NCBI RefSeq assembly: GCF_004683965.1 | Contig: NZ_CP038436.1 | Coordinates: 1,364,001-1,428,000, forward strand | Direction of reading: 5' to 3' | Length of the DNA: 64,000 nt | Source of the DNA: Nocardioides seonyuensis | GTDB taxonomy: Bacteria; Actinomycetota; Actinomycetes; Propionibacteriales; Nocardioidaceae | In this document: positions 41,111 to 48,788 of the stretch, in pieces | How the letters are laid out: the number at the start of each line of letters is the position of its first letter | Numbering within the stretch: the first letter of the stretch is position 1 | The notes under the pieces: generated by a model | Told to the model about the DNA's origin: nothing | The model's database searches: none | The model's input: the letters and a program-made list of their open reading frames with translations, nothing else | Translations under genes and position numbers: made by a program

Positions 41111-41183
41111 GCGCCTGTAGCTCAACGGATAGAGCATCTGACTACGGATCAGAAGGTTTGGGGTTCGAATCCCTACAGGCGCG
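41111..41183 (+). tRNA. tRNA-Arg(ACG)
   Basis: Acceptor gcgcctg (41111-41117) pairs with caggcgc (41176-41182). D-arm tagctcaacgga, anticodon loop gactacggatc giving ACG, and T-loop ggttcgaatcc are visible. No CCA is encoded. Confidence 0.97.
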
Positions 41184-41190
41184 CAGATCG

Positions 41191-41227
41191 AAACCGCAGG
41201 TGACTCACGCAGGCACCTGCGGTTTTT
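41191..41227 (+). terminator. Rho-independent terminator after tRNA-Arg
   Basis: A 12-bp stem (aaaccgcaggtg 41191-41202 with cacctgcggttt 41214-41225) has an 11-nt loop and ends in a run of five T (41223-41227). The clearest classical terminator in the window. Confidence 0.92.
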
Positions 41228-41248
41228 GTCGATTTCAGGGCGAGTCGT

Positions 41249-41644
41249 CTATCGAAGCGCCTCGTTCATCTCCCTGTGCAGTGACTGCAAGTCAGCGTGG
41301 AGTGCGGCCCGGTGCGCTCGGCGCGCCCTGCTCCCCTCAACCGGCATGTCCACGCGCGCTCTGAGCTTCTGAGCACGCGACCGCCACTCGGCTGCCTGCG
41401 CACGCTCGGGTTCGCTCTGCGCCTCCTCGCTCAGCCGCTGCGCAAGGAGCTCGGTCAGGTCCATGCGTGCGGCGAGCTTGCGCTTCGGCGACGCACTGGC
41501 CAGGTCGCGCAGCAGTGACATGACCTTCTCGCGGTTCTTCGCCTCGAGCAGCAGCGGCCAGAGCTTGGGCAGCTGCTTGGCCATTGCAGGCAGCGCCCTC
41601 TTGAGGATCGGAAGGGCCGTCTGGAGCGAGAGCAACGTTCGCAC
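41249..41644 (-). CDS. Hypothetical basic helical protein
   Basis: Not recognised. 131 residues, strongly helical and basic (ALPAMAKQLPKLWPLLLEAKNREKVMSLLRDLASASPKRKLAARMDLTELL), with a second amphipathic half rich in Arg/Ala/Glu. It has no membrane segment. GTG 41642-41644 is chosen since GAAGGA lies 4-5 bases upstream; a longer frame to 41674 adds a non-hydrophobic SHHCPRRK stretch. It is divergent from the Cys-rich/DUF2892 unit, whose operators begin 60 bases away. Confidence 0.65.
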   Translation of the reverse strand: MRTLLSLQTALPILKRALPAMAKQLPKLWPLLLEAKNREKVMSLLRDLASASPKRKLAARMDLTELLAQRLSEEAQSEPERAQAAEWRSRAQKLRARVDMPVEGSRARRAHRAALHADLQSLHREMNEALR

Positions 41645-41700
41645 CTTCCTTCTAGGGCAATGGTGTGAACCCACCCTAGGGGACTGCCCGCTCCAGGAAT

Positions 41701-41729
41701 TTGAATACCCCCGGGGGTGTGTTTATGCT
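41701..41729 (+). promoter_or_regulatory. Promoter with a CsoR/CstR-like operator in the spacer
   Basis: -35 ttgaat (41701-41706) and -10 tatgct (41724-41729) have a 17-base spacer. The spacer is almost entirely the palindrome atacccccgggggtgt (41705-41720). A repressor bound there would block RNA polymerase directly. The ATACCCC...GGGTAT shape is that of CsoR/CstR-family operators. Confidence 0.65.
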
Positions 41730-41740
41730 ATATCTTGTTG

Positions 41741-41756
41741 ATACCCCGCAGGGTAT
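41741..41756 (+). promoter_or_regulatory. Second CsoR/CstR-like operator
   Basis: ataccccgcagggtat is an inverted repeat (ATACCC / GGGTAT) placed just behind the predicted start of transcription, 36 bases from the first site. Two sites in tandem would fit cooperative repression. Confidence 0.65.
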
Positions 41757-41783
41757 ACTCTTCTTCTCAAGACGGAGCGCCGC

Positions 41784-41966
41784 ATGTGCCGAGCAACCCG
41801 CTGCAAGACCTGTGGCAAGACCACCTGGGCCGGTTGCGGCCAGCACGTCAACCAGGTCAAGGCAGGAGTCGCTGCCAAGGACTGGTGCAACGGCAAGCAC
41901 ACCCCGGCTGAGAAGGCTGCCGCCGGCTCCGACCGCGGCTTCGTGTCCAAGCTCTTCGGCCGCTGA
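41784..41966 (+). CDS. Cys-rich mini-protein, zinc-ribbon-like
   Basis: 60 residues beginning CRATRCKTCGKTTWAGCGQHVNQV, with five Cys in the first half including CKTCGK (CxxC) and GCGQH, then DWCNGKH. This resembles a small metal- or thiol-binding knot; the conserved block recurs in actinobacterial mini-proteins of unknown role. It is the first gene after the palindromic operators, so it is probably induced by copper, persulfide or a similar thiol-reactive signal. The second gene of the unit encodes a DUF2892 protein. Confidence 0.8.
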   Translation: MCRATRCKTCGKTTWAGCGQHVNQVKAGVAAKDWCNGKHTPAEKAAAGSDRGFVSKLFGR

Positions 41967-42047
41967 CCTTTCCACCCCCCTGACTGGCGGGGGCGCGTCC
42001 TCCCCCGTGCGCGCTCCCGCCTCCTCCCTCCCCCTGAAGGACCTGAC

Positions 42048-42251
42048 GTGAACCTCGACCGCGCCGTCCTCGGCCTCGCCGGCACCATGACCGTCGCGAG
42101 CGTCGTACTGGCTGCTTTCGTCTCCACGTGGTGGTTGCTGCTCACCGCGTTCGTCGGGCTCAACCTGCTCCAGGCCAGCGTGACGGGCTTCTGCCCGGCC
42201 GCAGCGGTCGCCCGCCGCTTCGGCATAGACGCCGGCTGCGCCTTCCGCTAG
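42048..42251 (+). CDS. DUF2892 (YgaP-type) membrane protein
   Basis: 67 residues with two membrane segments (LGLAGTMTVASVVLAAF and WLLLTAFVGLNLLQASV) and the family tail GFCPAAAVARRFGIDAGCA. The latter carries the conserved Cys-Pro and C-terminal Cys of the DUF2892/YgaP-TM family. Members are common in persulfide-sensing CstR regulons and next to rhodaneses. GTG 42048 has GAAGGA upstream. It lies 81 bases after the Cys-rich gene. Confidence 0.88.
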   Translation: MNLDRAVLGLAGTMTVASVVLAAFVSTWWLLLTAFVGLNLLQASVTGFCPAAAVARRFGIDAGCAFR

Positions 42252-42263
42252 GACCCACTTCCC

Positions 42264-43070
42264 CTAGCGCTGGGTCGCGACCGAATCGAGCGCCGCGAGA
42301 GCCGTCTGCTCCCCCAGCCTGAAGAGCGTGCCGGTGTGCCCGAAGTCGAACACGGGGCCGCAGTCGAAGGTCTCGTCCAGCTTGCACTGGACCACCTCGG
42401 TGTCGGGTGCGAACGCAGCGGTGGGGCGGTTCGTGATCGAGCCGGCCAGTGCGGCGACGAGGACGTGCAGCGGGGAGTGGAGTCCGCGAGCGGCGTTCTG
42501 CTTGCTCACGTCGAGGAGCCAGACCCTGTCGCCGGGACGCACCATCCGGGCCGCGGCCGACACCGGCAGGTTCTCCGACACACCCGCGTCCACGTGGACG
42601 CGGCCGTCGAGGGTGACCGGCGGGAAGAGTGCCGGGAGCGCGGTGGAGGCGGCGATCAGGTCGAGGACCGGGCCGGAGTCGTGGTGGACGGAGCGGCCGG
42701 TTCCGAGGTCGGTGGTGGCGACACGGACCGGGATGGCGAGGTCCTCGAGCCGCTCGACCGGCACCCAGTCGGAGATGAGGTCGCGGAGCCGCTGGGAGCC
42801 GAAGAGATAGGGCCGGCGCCGTACGACGTTCAGCGCGGCAGAGCGGCGGGACCCGATCAGCGACTTCTCGCTCATCTGCATCCAGCCGTCGGCCAGCGCC
42901 TCCACCCGGTCGGGCGTGGGGTCGGCGGCCACGCAGCAGCCGTTCAGGGCCCCGACTGAGGCTCCGACCATCGCGTCCGGGACGATGCCTGCGCCGATCA
43001 GCGCGCGGAGCATCCCGATCTGGGCCGCTCCGCGGGAGCCGCCTCCTGAGAGCACGAACACGTTGCGCAC
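42264..43070 (-). CDS. Patatin-like phospholipase
   Basis: A 268-residue serine hydrolase with a Ser-Asp dyad. It shows the oxyanion loop SGGGSRGAAQIGML at residues 8-21, nucleophile elbow GASVGAL (Ser near 38) and catalytic acid in VHVDAGVSENLP near 162 (the D-(G/A)-G motif, here DAG). Small bacterial patatins are acyl hydrolases, often of the RssA/YlbK type. It has no signal peptide. GTG 43068-43070 follows a GGAG-containing stretch. It stands alone between two terminators. Confidence 0.92.
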   Translation of the reverse strand: MRNVFVLSGGGSRGAAQIGMLRALIGAGIVPDAMVGASVGALNGCCVAADPTPDRVEALADGWMQMSEKSLIGSRRSAALNVVRRRPYLFGSQRLRDLISDWVPVERLEDLAIPVRVATTDLGTGRSVHHDSGPVLDLIAASTALPALFPPVTLDGRVHVDAGVSENLPVSAAARMVRPGDRVWLLDVSKQNAARGLHSPLHVLVAALAGSITNRPTAAFAPDTEVVQCKLDETFDCGPVFDFGHTGTLFRLGEQTALAALDSVATQR

Positions 43071-43210
43071 AGGTCAGCTCCTCTCCGGTCGTCGGTGCGT
43101 CATCTTGTTCCCCACTGCGGCCGCGGCGGGGCCGACCTGCGTGGTTGGCAACTCGAACCACCCGAACGGGTGGTCAGCAGTGGCCCGGACACGTCATCCG
43201 TACGACGCGA

Positions 43211-43239
43211 GAGCCCCCGGCCGGCCCGGCCGGGGGCTC
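43211..43239 (-). terminator. Terminator after DUF4383 gene
   Basis: A 12-bp stem (43211-43222 with 43228-43239) of pure GC character with a 5-nt loop, 31 bases after the DUF4383 stop on the minus strand. It also separates that gene from the patatin gene downstream. Confidence 0.8.
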
Positions 43240-43269
43240 CCGTGTCGTGGTGTGTCAGAGGGTGGTGTG

Positions 43270-43725
43270 TCAGTGGGTCCGGCTTACCTCGCGGCGGCCC
43301 AGGGCGACACCGAGGCCGATCATGCCGATCCCGAGGACGAAGTGCAGCCAGTCGTCGGCGGTGTTGAGTGGCACGAAGTTGGCCTCGGAGTCCTTGTCGA
43401 TGAGGAGTCCGTAGAGCCACAGCACCAGGTAGATGGCGCCACCACCGATGAGGAACGCCTTGGCGGTGGAGTCGGCGCGGGACATGGCAAGGCCGGCGAC
43501 ACCGAAGAGCAGGTGGACGATGTTGTGCAGGATCGAGACCTTGAAGATCCCGAGGAGCATGGCGTTCGACTCGTGGCCGGCGAACTCCATGCTGTCGTAG
43601 TCGGACGTGATGCCGGGGATGAACCCCAGGATGCCGACGAGCAGGAAGACGGCGCCCACTGCTGCGGCTGCCATCCGGAGGGGCGACCGGTCTCCGCGAC
43701 CGGTTCCGTGCAGGTGATCTGTCAT
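43270..43725 (-). CDS. DUF4383 membrane protein
   Basis: 151 residues with four membrane segments (about 18-40, 58-82, 88-108 and 124-144). Family features are LHNIVHLLFGVAGL and NTADDWLHFVLGIGMIGLG, with conserved His residues. The role is unknown; members often appear in stress-response regions of actinobacteria. ATG 43723-43725. It is divergent from the broken PPK2 gene. Confidence 0.9.
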   Translation of the reverse strand: MTDHLHGTGRGDRSPLRMAAAAVGAVFLLVGILGFIPGITSDYDSMEFAGHESNAMLLGIFKVSILHNIVHLLFGVAGLAMSRADSTAKAFLIGGGAIYLVLWLYGLLIDKDSEANFVPLNTADDWLHFVLGIGMIGLGVALGRREVSRTH

Positions 43726-43885
43726 GGCTGCTCCTCCTCGTGGCTGTGTGTTGACCTCGATGCCGTACCCCGGTCCTGCGCGTTCATGCAGTACCGCCGG
43801 TCACTCCGCGGGAACGAGGTACTGGGGTGCCCCTTGCCGCCTACTCCGCCCGAGCCACAGGATGGGAGCCCCGACAGGAGGCGAC

Positions 43886-44514
43886 ATGACCGACGGCCAA
43901 CGCAGCGCCAGGTACGGCTCGAGCGGACGCCTGAGGTCGTCGGTCTACGACGCCGAGATGGCGCGCCTCCAGGAGCAGCTGGTCCTGCTGCAGTACTGGA
44001 TCCAGACCCAGGGCCTGAAGGTCCTGGTGATCTTCGAGGGTCGGGGGTCGGCCGGCACGTCGAGCACCTGCCCGCCGCCGGCGAGATGGTGCTGTTCGAC
44101 CGCAGCTGGTACAACCGCTCGAACGTCGAGTGGGTCATGGGCTTCTGCACCGAGGAGGAGCACCAGGAGTTCCTGCGGAGCTGCCCGGAGTTCGACCGCA
44201 TGCTCGTCCGGTCGGGGATCGTGGTGCTGAAGTACTGGTTCTCCGTGAGCGTCGAGGAGCAGCAGCGTCGCTTCGAAGCCCGCAACGCCGAGCCTCTCAA
44301 GCGGTGGAAGCTCTCCGACATCAAGCAGGCGCCTTGGTACGTCGTCCCGTCCGACGACAAGCGTGCCGCCCGGCTCAACTGCATCAACCACCTGCTCTCG
44401 CGGTTCGACTACGAGGACGTTGCCCCGCCGCCGGTCGAGCTGCCCGAGGTGCGCGACATCCCCTACGTCAGGCCACCGGTGCACGAGCAGACGTTCGTGC
44501 CCCGGCTGTTCTAG
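43886..44514 (+). pseudogene. Degenerate polyphosphate kinase 2 (PPK2)
   Basis: ATG 43886 behind AGGAGG opens a PPK2-like start (LQEQLVLLQYWIQTQGLKVLVIFEGR) that ends at about 44045. Continuation to 44514 is in another frame: HVEHLPAAGEMVLFDRSWYNRSNVEWVMGFC and APWYVVPSDDKRAARLNCINHLLSRFDYEDV. Between the halves the Walker A region (family GRDAAGKGG) and about 40 residues are missing. A second in-frame loss of about 30 residues follows RWKLS. The frame change plus loss of the ATP site make it non-functional. PPK2 would phosphorylate nucleotides with polyphosphate. Confidence 0.88.
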
Positions 44515-44965
44515 CCGTCCCCGCTCTGCGCTCGGCACGCAGCATGAGCGAGAGCGTGAGGATCATCAGCGGGGCCCACACCCACAGCACGCCCCCGAAC
44601 GCCAGCTGCCCGACGTGGAAGGCGATCAGGGCAACAAGCCCCGCCTGGGCCCACCTGCCGCCGGCCAGGATGAGCGCCCCTGCGAGCAGCTCACAGACGA
44701 TCAGCAGGCCGATGAACAACCACAGGTGGGGTACGACGAGCGACGCCCAGGTGTCGCGCACGAAGGGGAACGGTGACGGCTCCGCGAACTCGCCGTAGTA
44801 GGCGTGGTCGGCCGCGAGCCAGACCGCATTGACCAGGGCACCGAACACGATGAACAGGATGCCCACCGCCCAGCGCCCGACCAGGAGGGCACGCGCGCTC
44901 CGACCGGCCCGCAGGGCCGCGACGAGGGCCGTGCCGCCCAGCACGAGCCACATGATCTGCACCAT
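44468..44965 (-). CDS. DoxX-like membrane protein
   Basis: 165 residues with four to five membrane segments. The region GILFIVFGALVNAVW and the late ICELLAGALILAGGRWAQAGL resemble DoxX-family proteins, but the match is weak. ATG 44963-44965 is preferred over the adjacent GTG since GGAG spacing is better. The 3' end overlaps the convergent PPK2 pseudogene by 47 bases. It probably belongs to the unit running from 48475 down to 44468. Confidence 0.7.
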   Translation of the reverse strand: MVQIMWLVLGGTALVAALRAGRSARALLVGRWAVGILFIVFGALVNAVWLAADHAYYGEFAEPSPFPFVRDTWASLVVPHLWLFIGLLIVCELLAGALILAGGRWAQAGLVALIAFHVGQLAFGGVLWVWAPLMILTLSLMLRAERRAGTARTAGARTSARAPVA

Positions 44966-44982
44966 CACACTCTCCTCTCACT

Positions 44983-45867
44983 TCACCCGGGACGCCGGGC
45001 AGCGGGACGCCGCAGGAGCGCGGCGGTGGCGACGAGGTAGAGCAGCAGGATCACCGGTTCGAACGGGTCCATCCACACCGCCCCAGGCACGTCGGCGGCG
45101 CTCTGGAAGAGCAGCGACACGACGTAGCTGACCTGGTGCAGGGTGCCGGGCACGAGAGCCAGGGCGGCGAGCACGAAGCCCCACGGAAGTCGACGCCACA
45201 GCAGGACCGCGGCCGTGGCGTACAACGGCACCAGGATCGTCAGGTCGAGCACGATGCCCAGGTGCACGATGGCGTCCGACTCGACGAGCGAGCTGCCGGC
45301 GGGCACCGTGCCGTCGACCGCGTAGGCGATGCAGCCGTAGGCCCACATCGCACCCAGCGCCACGCTGAGCAGACCCAGCACCACGCCGGGAAGGCGTACG
45401 GCGACGTGCCCGACCCGGTCGGCCAGTGGATCGGCCACCACCCCGCTCAAGGTGAACCCCAACGCCACCAGGGTCGTGGTGACGAGCACGGCGTGCAGCA
45501 GCAACAGGTCTGTCATGCCGGCGCCCAGCAGGTGGTAGGCGAAGGTGTAGCCGAGGTACGCCAACCAGCTCGCCACCATCAGCCGACCCAACGGCGCTCC
45601 GTGCTGGTCCGACCTGATCGCCAGCAGCAAGGCGGGTCCGGCCACGACCAGCGTCACGGCGTCGAAGCCGCGCAGCATCTGCACGGCCGCCTCGTCGTCG
45701 CCGTACAGCCCGCCGAACGCCAGGCCCAGACCGGCCGCAACCATCGCCGTCACCGCCACCGCGACGGAGAGGCGTCGGACCGCAGGGCTCATGCCCACTG
45801 GCCTCACATGATCCGCCGTGGCCGTCGTGGTCGGTGGCGTGCGGAGAGGCTCGGTTCCGAGCTTCAT
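44983..45867 (-). CDS. Multi-pass membrane protein of unknown function
   Basis: Not recognised. 294 residues with about eight membrane segments and few charged loops. Start ATG 45865-45867 follows AAGGAGAAGGAAG and overlaps the hydrolase stop by 4 bases, so the two are translationally coupled. A conserved-looking YAYHLL-like motif (YTFAYHLLGAG) and WMDPFEP are present. No transport motif is seen. Confidence 0.75.
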   Translation of the reverse strand: MKLGTEPLRTPPTTTATADHVRPVGMSPAVRRLSVAVAVTAMVAAGLGLAFGGLYGDDEAAVQMLRGFDAVTLVVAGPALLLAIRSDQHGAPLGRLMVASWLAYLGYTFAYHLLGAGMTDLLLLHAVLVTTTLVALGFTLSGVVADPLADRVGHVAVRLPGVVLGLLSVALGAMWAYGCIAYAVDGTVPAGSSLVESDAIVHLGIVLDLTILVPLYATAAVLLWRRLPWGFVLAALALVPGTLHQVSYVVSLLFQSAADVPGAVWMDPFEPVILLLYLVATAALLRRPAARRPG

Positions 45868-46979
45868 CTTCCTTCTCCTTCCAACGAGTCGTCGAGGAAG
45901 GCGAGCACCCGTGACTCCCATTCATCGGGCGCCGTCTTCATGGCTTGGGTGTGGCCGGCGCCCGGCACCGTCCAGGTCTGCACGAGGCCGTTGCCCCGCT
46001 CCTGCAGGTAGTCAGCGACCAGTGCCTCGTCCGGCCGTTCTCCCGCAGCGATGACCAGGAAGGCAGGGTGATCGGGGCGGCCGGTGGCGGCCGCGACGGA
46101 GTCGCGCAGCGCGCTCGGCCGAGGAGCCTCGGTCAGCAGGTCGGTGAACCAGTAGGTCAGGGCGTCGATACGTTGCTGCACTTGGCCGCGCGTGCCGTAG
46201 GCATCCTCCAGGTACCCCTTGTCGGCCGCGACCCGGTTGGTGGCACCTTCTGCCACGACGGCCGCGACACGGTCGTCCGCACCGGCGGCGCCGATCGCCT
46301 GCTCACCGCCCATGGACGTACCGACGAGCCCGATGCGCTCGGGGTCGACGCCGGGCTGCTCGACGAGGAAGTCGACGGCCCCCTCGGCGTCGGCCTCGCC
46401 GTACCATCCGAAGTCCATGCCCCGACCCTCGCTCTCACCGTGGCCGCGGGCATCGAACAGCAGCACCGCGTAGCCGTGCGCGGCCAGCACCGAGGCGTGG
46501 TCGAGCTCTGCCGAGCGTGTCGACCCGGCCCCGTGCATGAGTACGAGCGCCGAGCCGTTGCTGCCAGGCACGTACCAGCCGCTGAGCCTCACCCCGTCAC
46601 CGCTGGGGAACGCCACCTCGCGGTAGGTCAGTCCCACGTCCGCCGGGGTGCGACCACCCAGCTCCGGGCGCGGGGGGTACGACGCCGCGACCGCCTGGCC
46701 CAGCGTCCAGAGCGACAGGTACGTCGCCACCAGCACGAGCGGCAGCACCAGGGCCCACCAGCGACGGCGGGTCCCGGCCAGGACGCCGAACGTCCCCCAA
46801 GCCGCGAGGGCGGCTCCGACGACGAGCAGCACCAGCCCGGTCGTGGCGACCGAGGTCAGGCCCTCCTCGGCGTAGTGCCGAGGACCCAGCCCGACTCCCG
46901 CGGCCAGTGCCAGCAGGCCGAACGCCACGAGGAGCACCCACGCCCCACGGCGCCGCCCGGTCCTGGTCGTGGCGGACAT
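45864..46979 (-). CDS. Membrane-anchored alpha/beta hydrolase
   Basis: 371 residues. Three N-terminal membrane segments (about 12-100) are followed by a BAAT/dienelactone-type hydrolase domain: LMHGAGSTRSAELDHASVLAAHGYAVLLFDARGHGESEG, nucleophile GTSMGG near residue 220 and His in GAGHTQAM near 345. The catalytic acid is probably in the AAGERPDE region. Likely an exported-facing esterase or peptidase-like hydrolase; substrate unknown. It is coupled to the multi-pass membrane gene downstream. Confidence 0.88.
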   Translation of the reverse strand: MSATTRTGRRRGAWVLLVAFGLLALAAGVGLGPRHYAEEGLTSVATTGLVLLVVGAALAAWGTFGVLAGTRRRWWALVLPLVLVATYLSLWTLGQAVAASYPPRPELGGRTPADVGLTYREVAFPSGDGVRLSGWYVPGSNGSALVLMHGAGSTRSAELDHASVLAAHGYAVLLFDARGHGESEGRGMDFGWYGEADAEGAVDFLVEQPGVDPERIGLVGTSMGGEQAIGAAGADDRVAAVVAEGATNRVAADKGYLEDAYGTRGQVQQRIDALTYWFTDLLTEAPRPSALRDSVAAATGRPDHPAFLVIAAGERPDEALVADYLQERGNGLVQTWTVPGAGHTQAMKTAPDEWESRVLAFLDDSLEGEGR

Positions 46980-47038
46980 CTTCGGCTCCTTGCTGCCGTT
47001 CGGCGGCTACACGATGTCGCGCCGCTGCACCGCCGTCC

Positions 47039-48475
47039 TCATGACGTCGCCCTGCTTGCAGCCCGGACGGGTACGGCGATCAGCAGGGCGCCGATCAGGA
47101 GGAACGCTCCGGCGAGCACGAGCAGGGTCGCGATGAGGACTCCGATGGCGGGGACCTCCGCGCCGACCGAGACATCTGCGGCGACGGCGTCGGACCCGTC
47201 GGCGTTCATCAGCACGGCGGTCCAGTCACCGTCCTCGAGGGACCAGGTCAGCTCCGGCTCGTCGCCGGTCGCCTGTGCCACCCAGAAGTCCTGCTCGGCG
47301 GGCGGTGCCTCGGGGGCGCCACCCTCGGTGTTGTCGTAGACCGGACCCGGGGCCGGGATCTCGAGCAATGTGTCGTGCTCCACCCCGGTCAGGTAGTCCT
47401 GCACGGCGTCGCTGGGACCCACGCCCACGAAGAGCGCCTGGCCCCCTGTCGACTCGGCAGCGAGGCGCACGTCCCCGATCAGGTCCTCGGGGAACCACTC
47501 CGGCGCGCCGTCGGTGTGGATACGGGAGTCCTCGGACACGACGGCGAAACCGTCGCTGGACAGCTGCTCCTGCGGACTCATCATGAAGCCGTCGGTGTCA
47601 CGCGCCATCTGGTCGGCTGCGACGAGGGTCAGACCCCCGCCCGCCATGCCGAGCCCGCCCAGCACGAGCAGCGAACCGAGGACGAGCGAGACGACGCGGC
47701 CGGTGGACCAGCCGGTGCGACCGGGTGTTGTCGGGGGACCTGACGGCGGTGGGGCGGCGTACGTCGTCTCGGGCGGCAGGGTGCCGACACCCCCGCGCGG
47801 CTCGATCGGCGACTCGTGGCCACCCTGGTCGAGGCTGAACGGTGGGTAGCGGTCGGTCATCAGTGCGACGTAGCCGGCGACGCGGAGGACCCAGCGATTC
47901 AGGCCGATGACGAGGTCGAAGATCGGCTTGGGATAGCGGCCCGAGAAGAGCAGGACCACGGCGGCGACCAGGACGAGGAGCCCGATCAGGCTGAACCCGA
48001 CCCAGGCGCTCTCGTCGGCGTCACGGATGCCGTAGCCCAGGCCCCCGGCGAACAGGCCGATGATCAGGTAGTGCGGGATGGCCAGCAGCCACCACTTCAC
48101 CAGCACCAGGCCCCGACTGAGTCGCTCGGGGTAGTCGACGCTGAGGTGGGCGGGGTAGTCAGGCACCTCGGCCAGGGTGAACGGCGGGTAGCGGTCGGTA
48201 CCGAGGGCGCCGTACGCGTAGTAGCTCACGCGCCAGCTCCATCGCATCACGCCAACGTTGAAGTCGAAGAGAGCGCGTGGGTAGCGCGCGGTGAACAGGA
48301 TGGCGAAGAACGCCACCACGCTGCTGACCAGGAATGCGGCCCACAGAAATGCCAGCACGATGTAGTGCGGGATCGCCAGGAGCCACTTCACGAGCCAGAG
48401 ACCGCGGCTGAGCTGCGGATCGAGCTCGGCATCGACATGGACGGGGTAGACGACGGGAATCGTCGAGGTGCTCAT
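47039..48475 (-). CDS. DUF4389 membrane protein (two repeats)
   Basis: 478 residues. The DUF4389 signature LSRGLWLVKWLLAIPHYIVL recurs as LSRGLVLVKWWLLAIPHYLI about 110 residues later. Each copy is followed by the block ARYPRALFDFNVGVMRWSWRV or RYPKPIFDLVIGLNRWVLRV and TDRYPPF. About six membrane segments, a Pro/Gly-rich linker, then an additional pair of membrane segments around an extracytoplasmic domain (residues 300-450). ATG 48473-48475 replaces a longer frame. Function unknown; first gene of the 44.4-48.5 kb unit. Confidence 0.88.
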   Translation of the reverse strand: MSTSTIPVVYPVHVDAELDPQLSRGLWLVKWLLAIPHYIVLAFLWAAFLVSSVVAFFAILFTARYPRALFDFNVGVMRWSWRVSYYAYGALGTDRYPPFTLAEVPDYPAHLSVDYPERLSRGLVLVKWWLLAIPHYLIIGLFAGGLGYGIRDADESAWVGFSLIGLLVLVAAVVLLFSGRYPKPIFDLVIGLNRWVLRVAGYVALMTDRYPPFSLDQGGHESPIEPRGGVGTLPPETTYAAPPPSGPPTTPGRTGWSTGRVVSLVLGSLLVLGGLGMAGGGLTLVAADQMARDTDGFMMSPQEQLSSDGFAVVSEDSRIHTDGAPEWFPEDLIGDVRLAAESTGGQALFVGVGPSDAVQDYLTGVEHDTLLEIPAPGPVYDNTEGGAPEAPPAEQDFWVAQATGDEPELTWSLEDGDWTAVLMNADGSDAVAADVSVGAEVPAIGVLIATLLVLAGAFLLIGALLIAVPVRAASRATS

Positions 48476-48788
48476 CTTCGTCACTTCCTCAAGCGCGAGA
48501 CCCCCACGTTCGAGACGGACGAGGGGGTGAGGTGGGTGGGCAGGGGACCGTGGCGGCGACGTCAGGGCCGGGAATGGCGCGAGTCGGCCGGGGCCGCGGT
48601 GGCCTGGCAGCATGGAGGAGGGCCGTGTCGCCCGTTCGGACCGTCGTCATGACGATCGCGCCCCCTTTCTGCCCTTCAAGTGTCTCGCCAGCAGCGGGGT
48701 CGCGCCCAGAGGCGAAGGTCCCGGCCAGGCGGCTCGGCCGACCCCGACGGCTTGTCCCCGAGGGTGGGCAGGGGCGAGGGTGGGGGGC
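48476..48788. other. Intergenic region, 313 bases, between divergent genes
   Basis: It lies between the DUF4389 gene (minus) and malic enzyme gene (plus) and should hold both promoters. No clear -35/-10 pair is seen. One perfect 10-bp palindrome, cgtcatgacg, is at 48645-48654. Nothing else supports a gene here. Confidence 0.5.

Noticed and set aside
44030..44060. Programmed frameshift in PPK2
   Set aside because: No slippery sequence, and the ATP-binding region is deleted, so joining the frames would not make an active enzyme.
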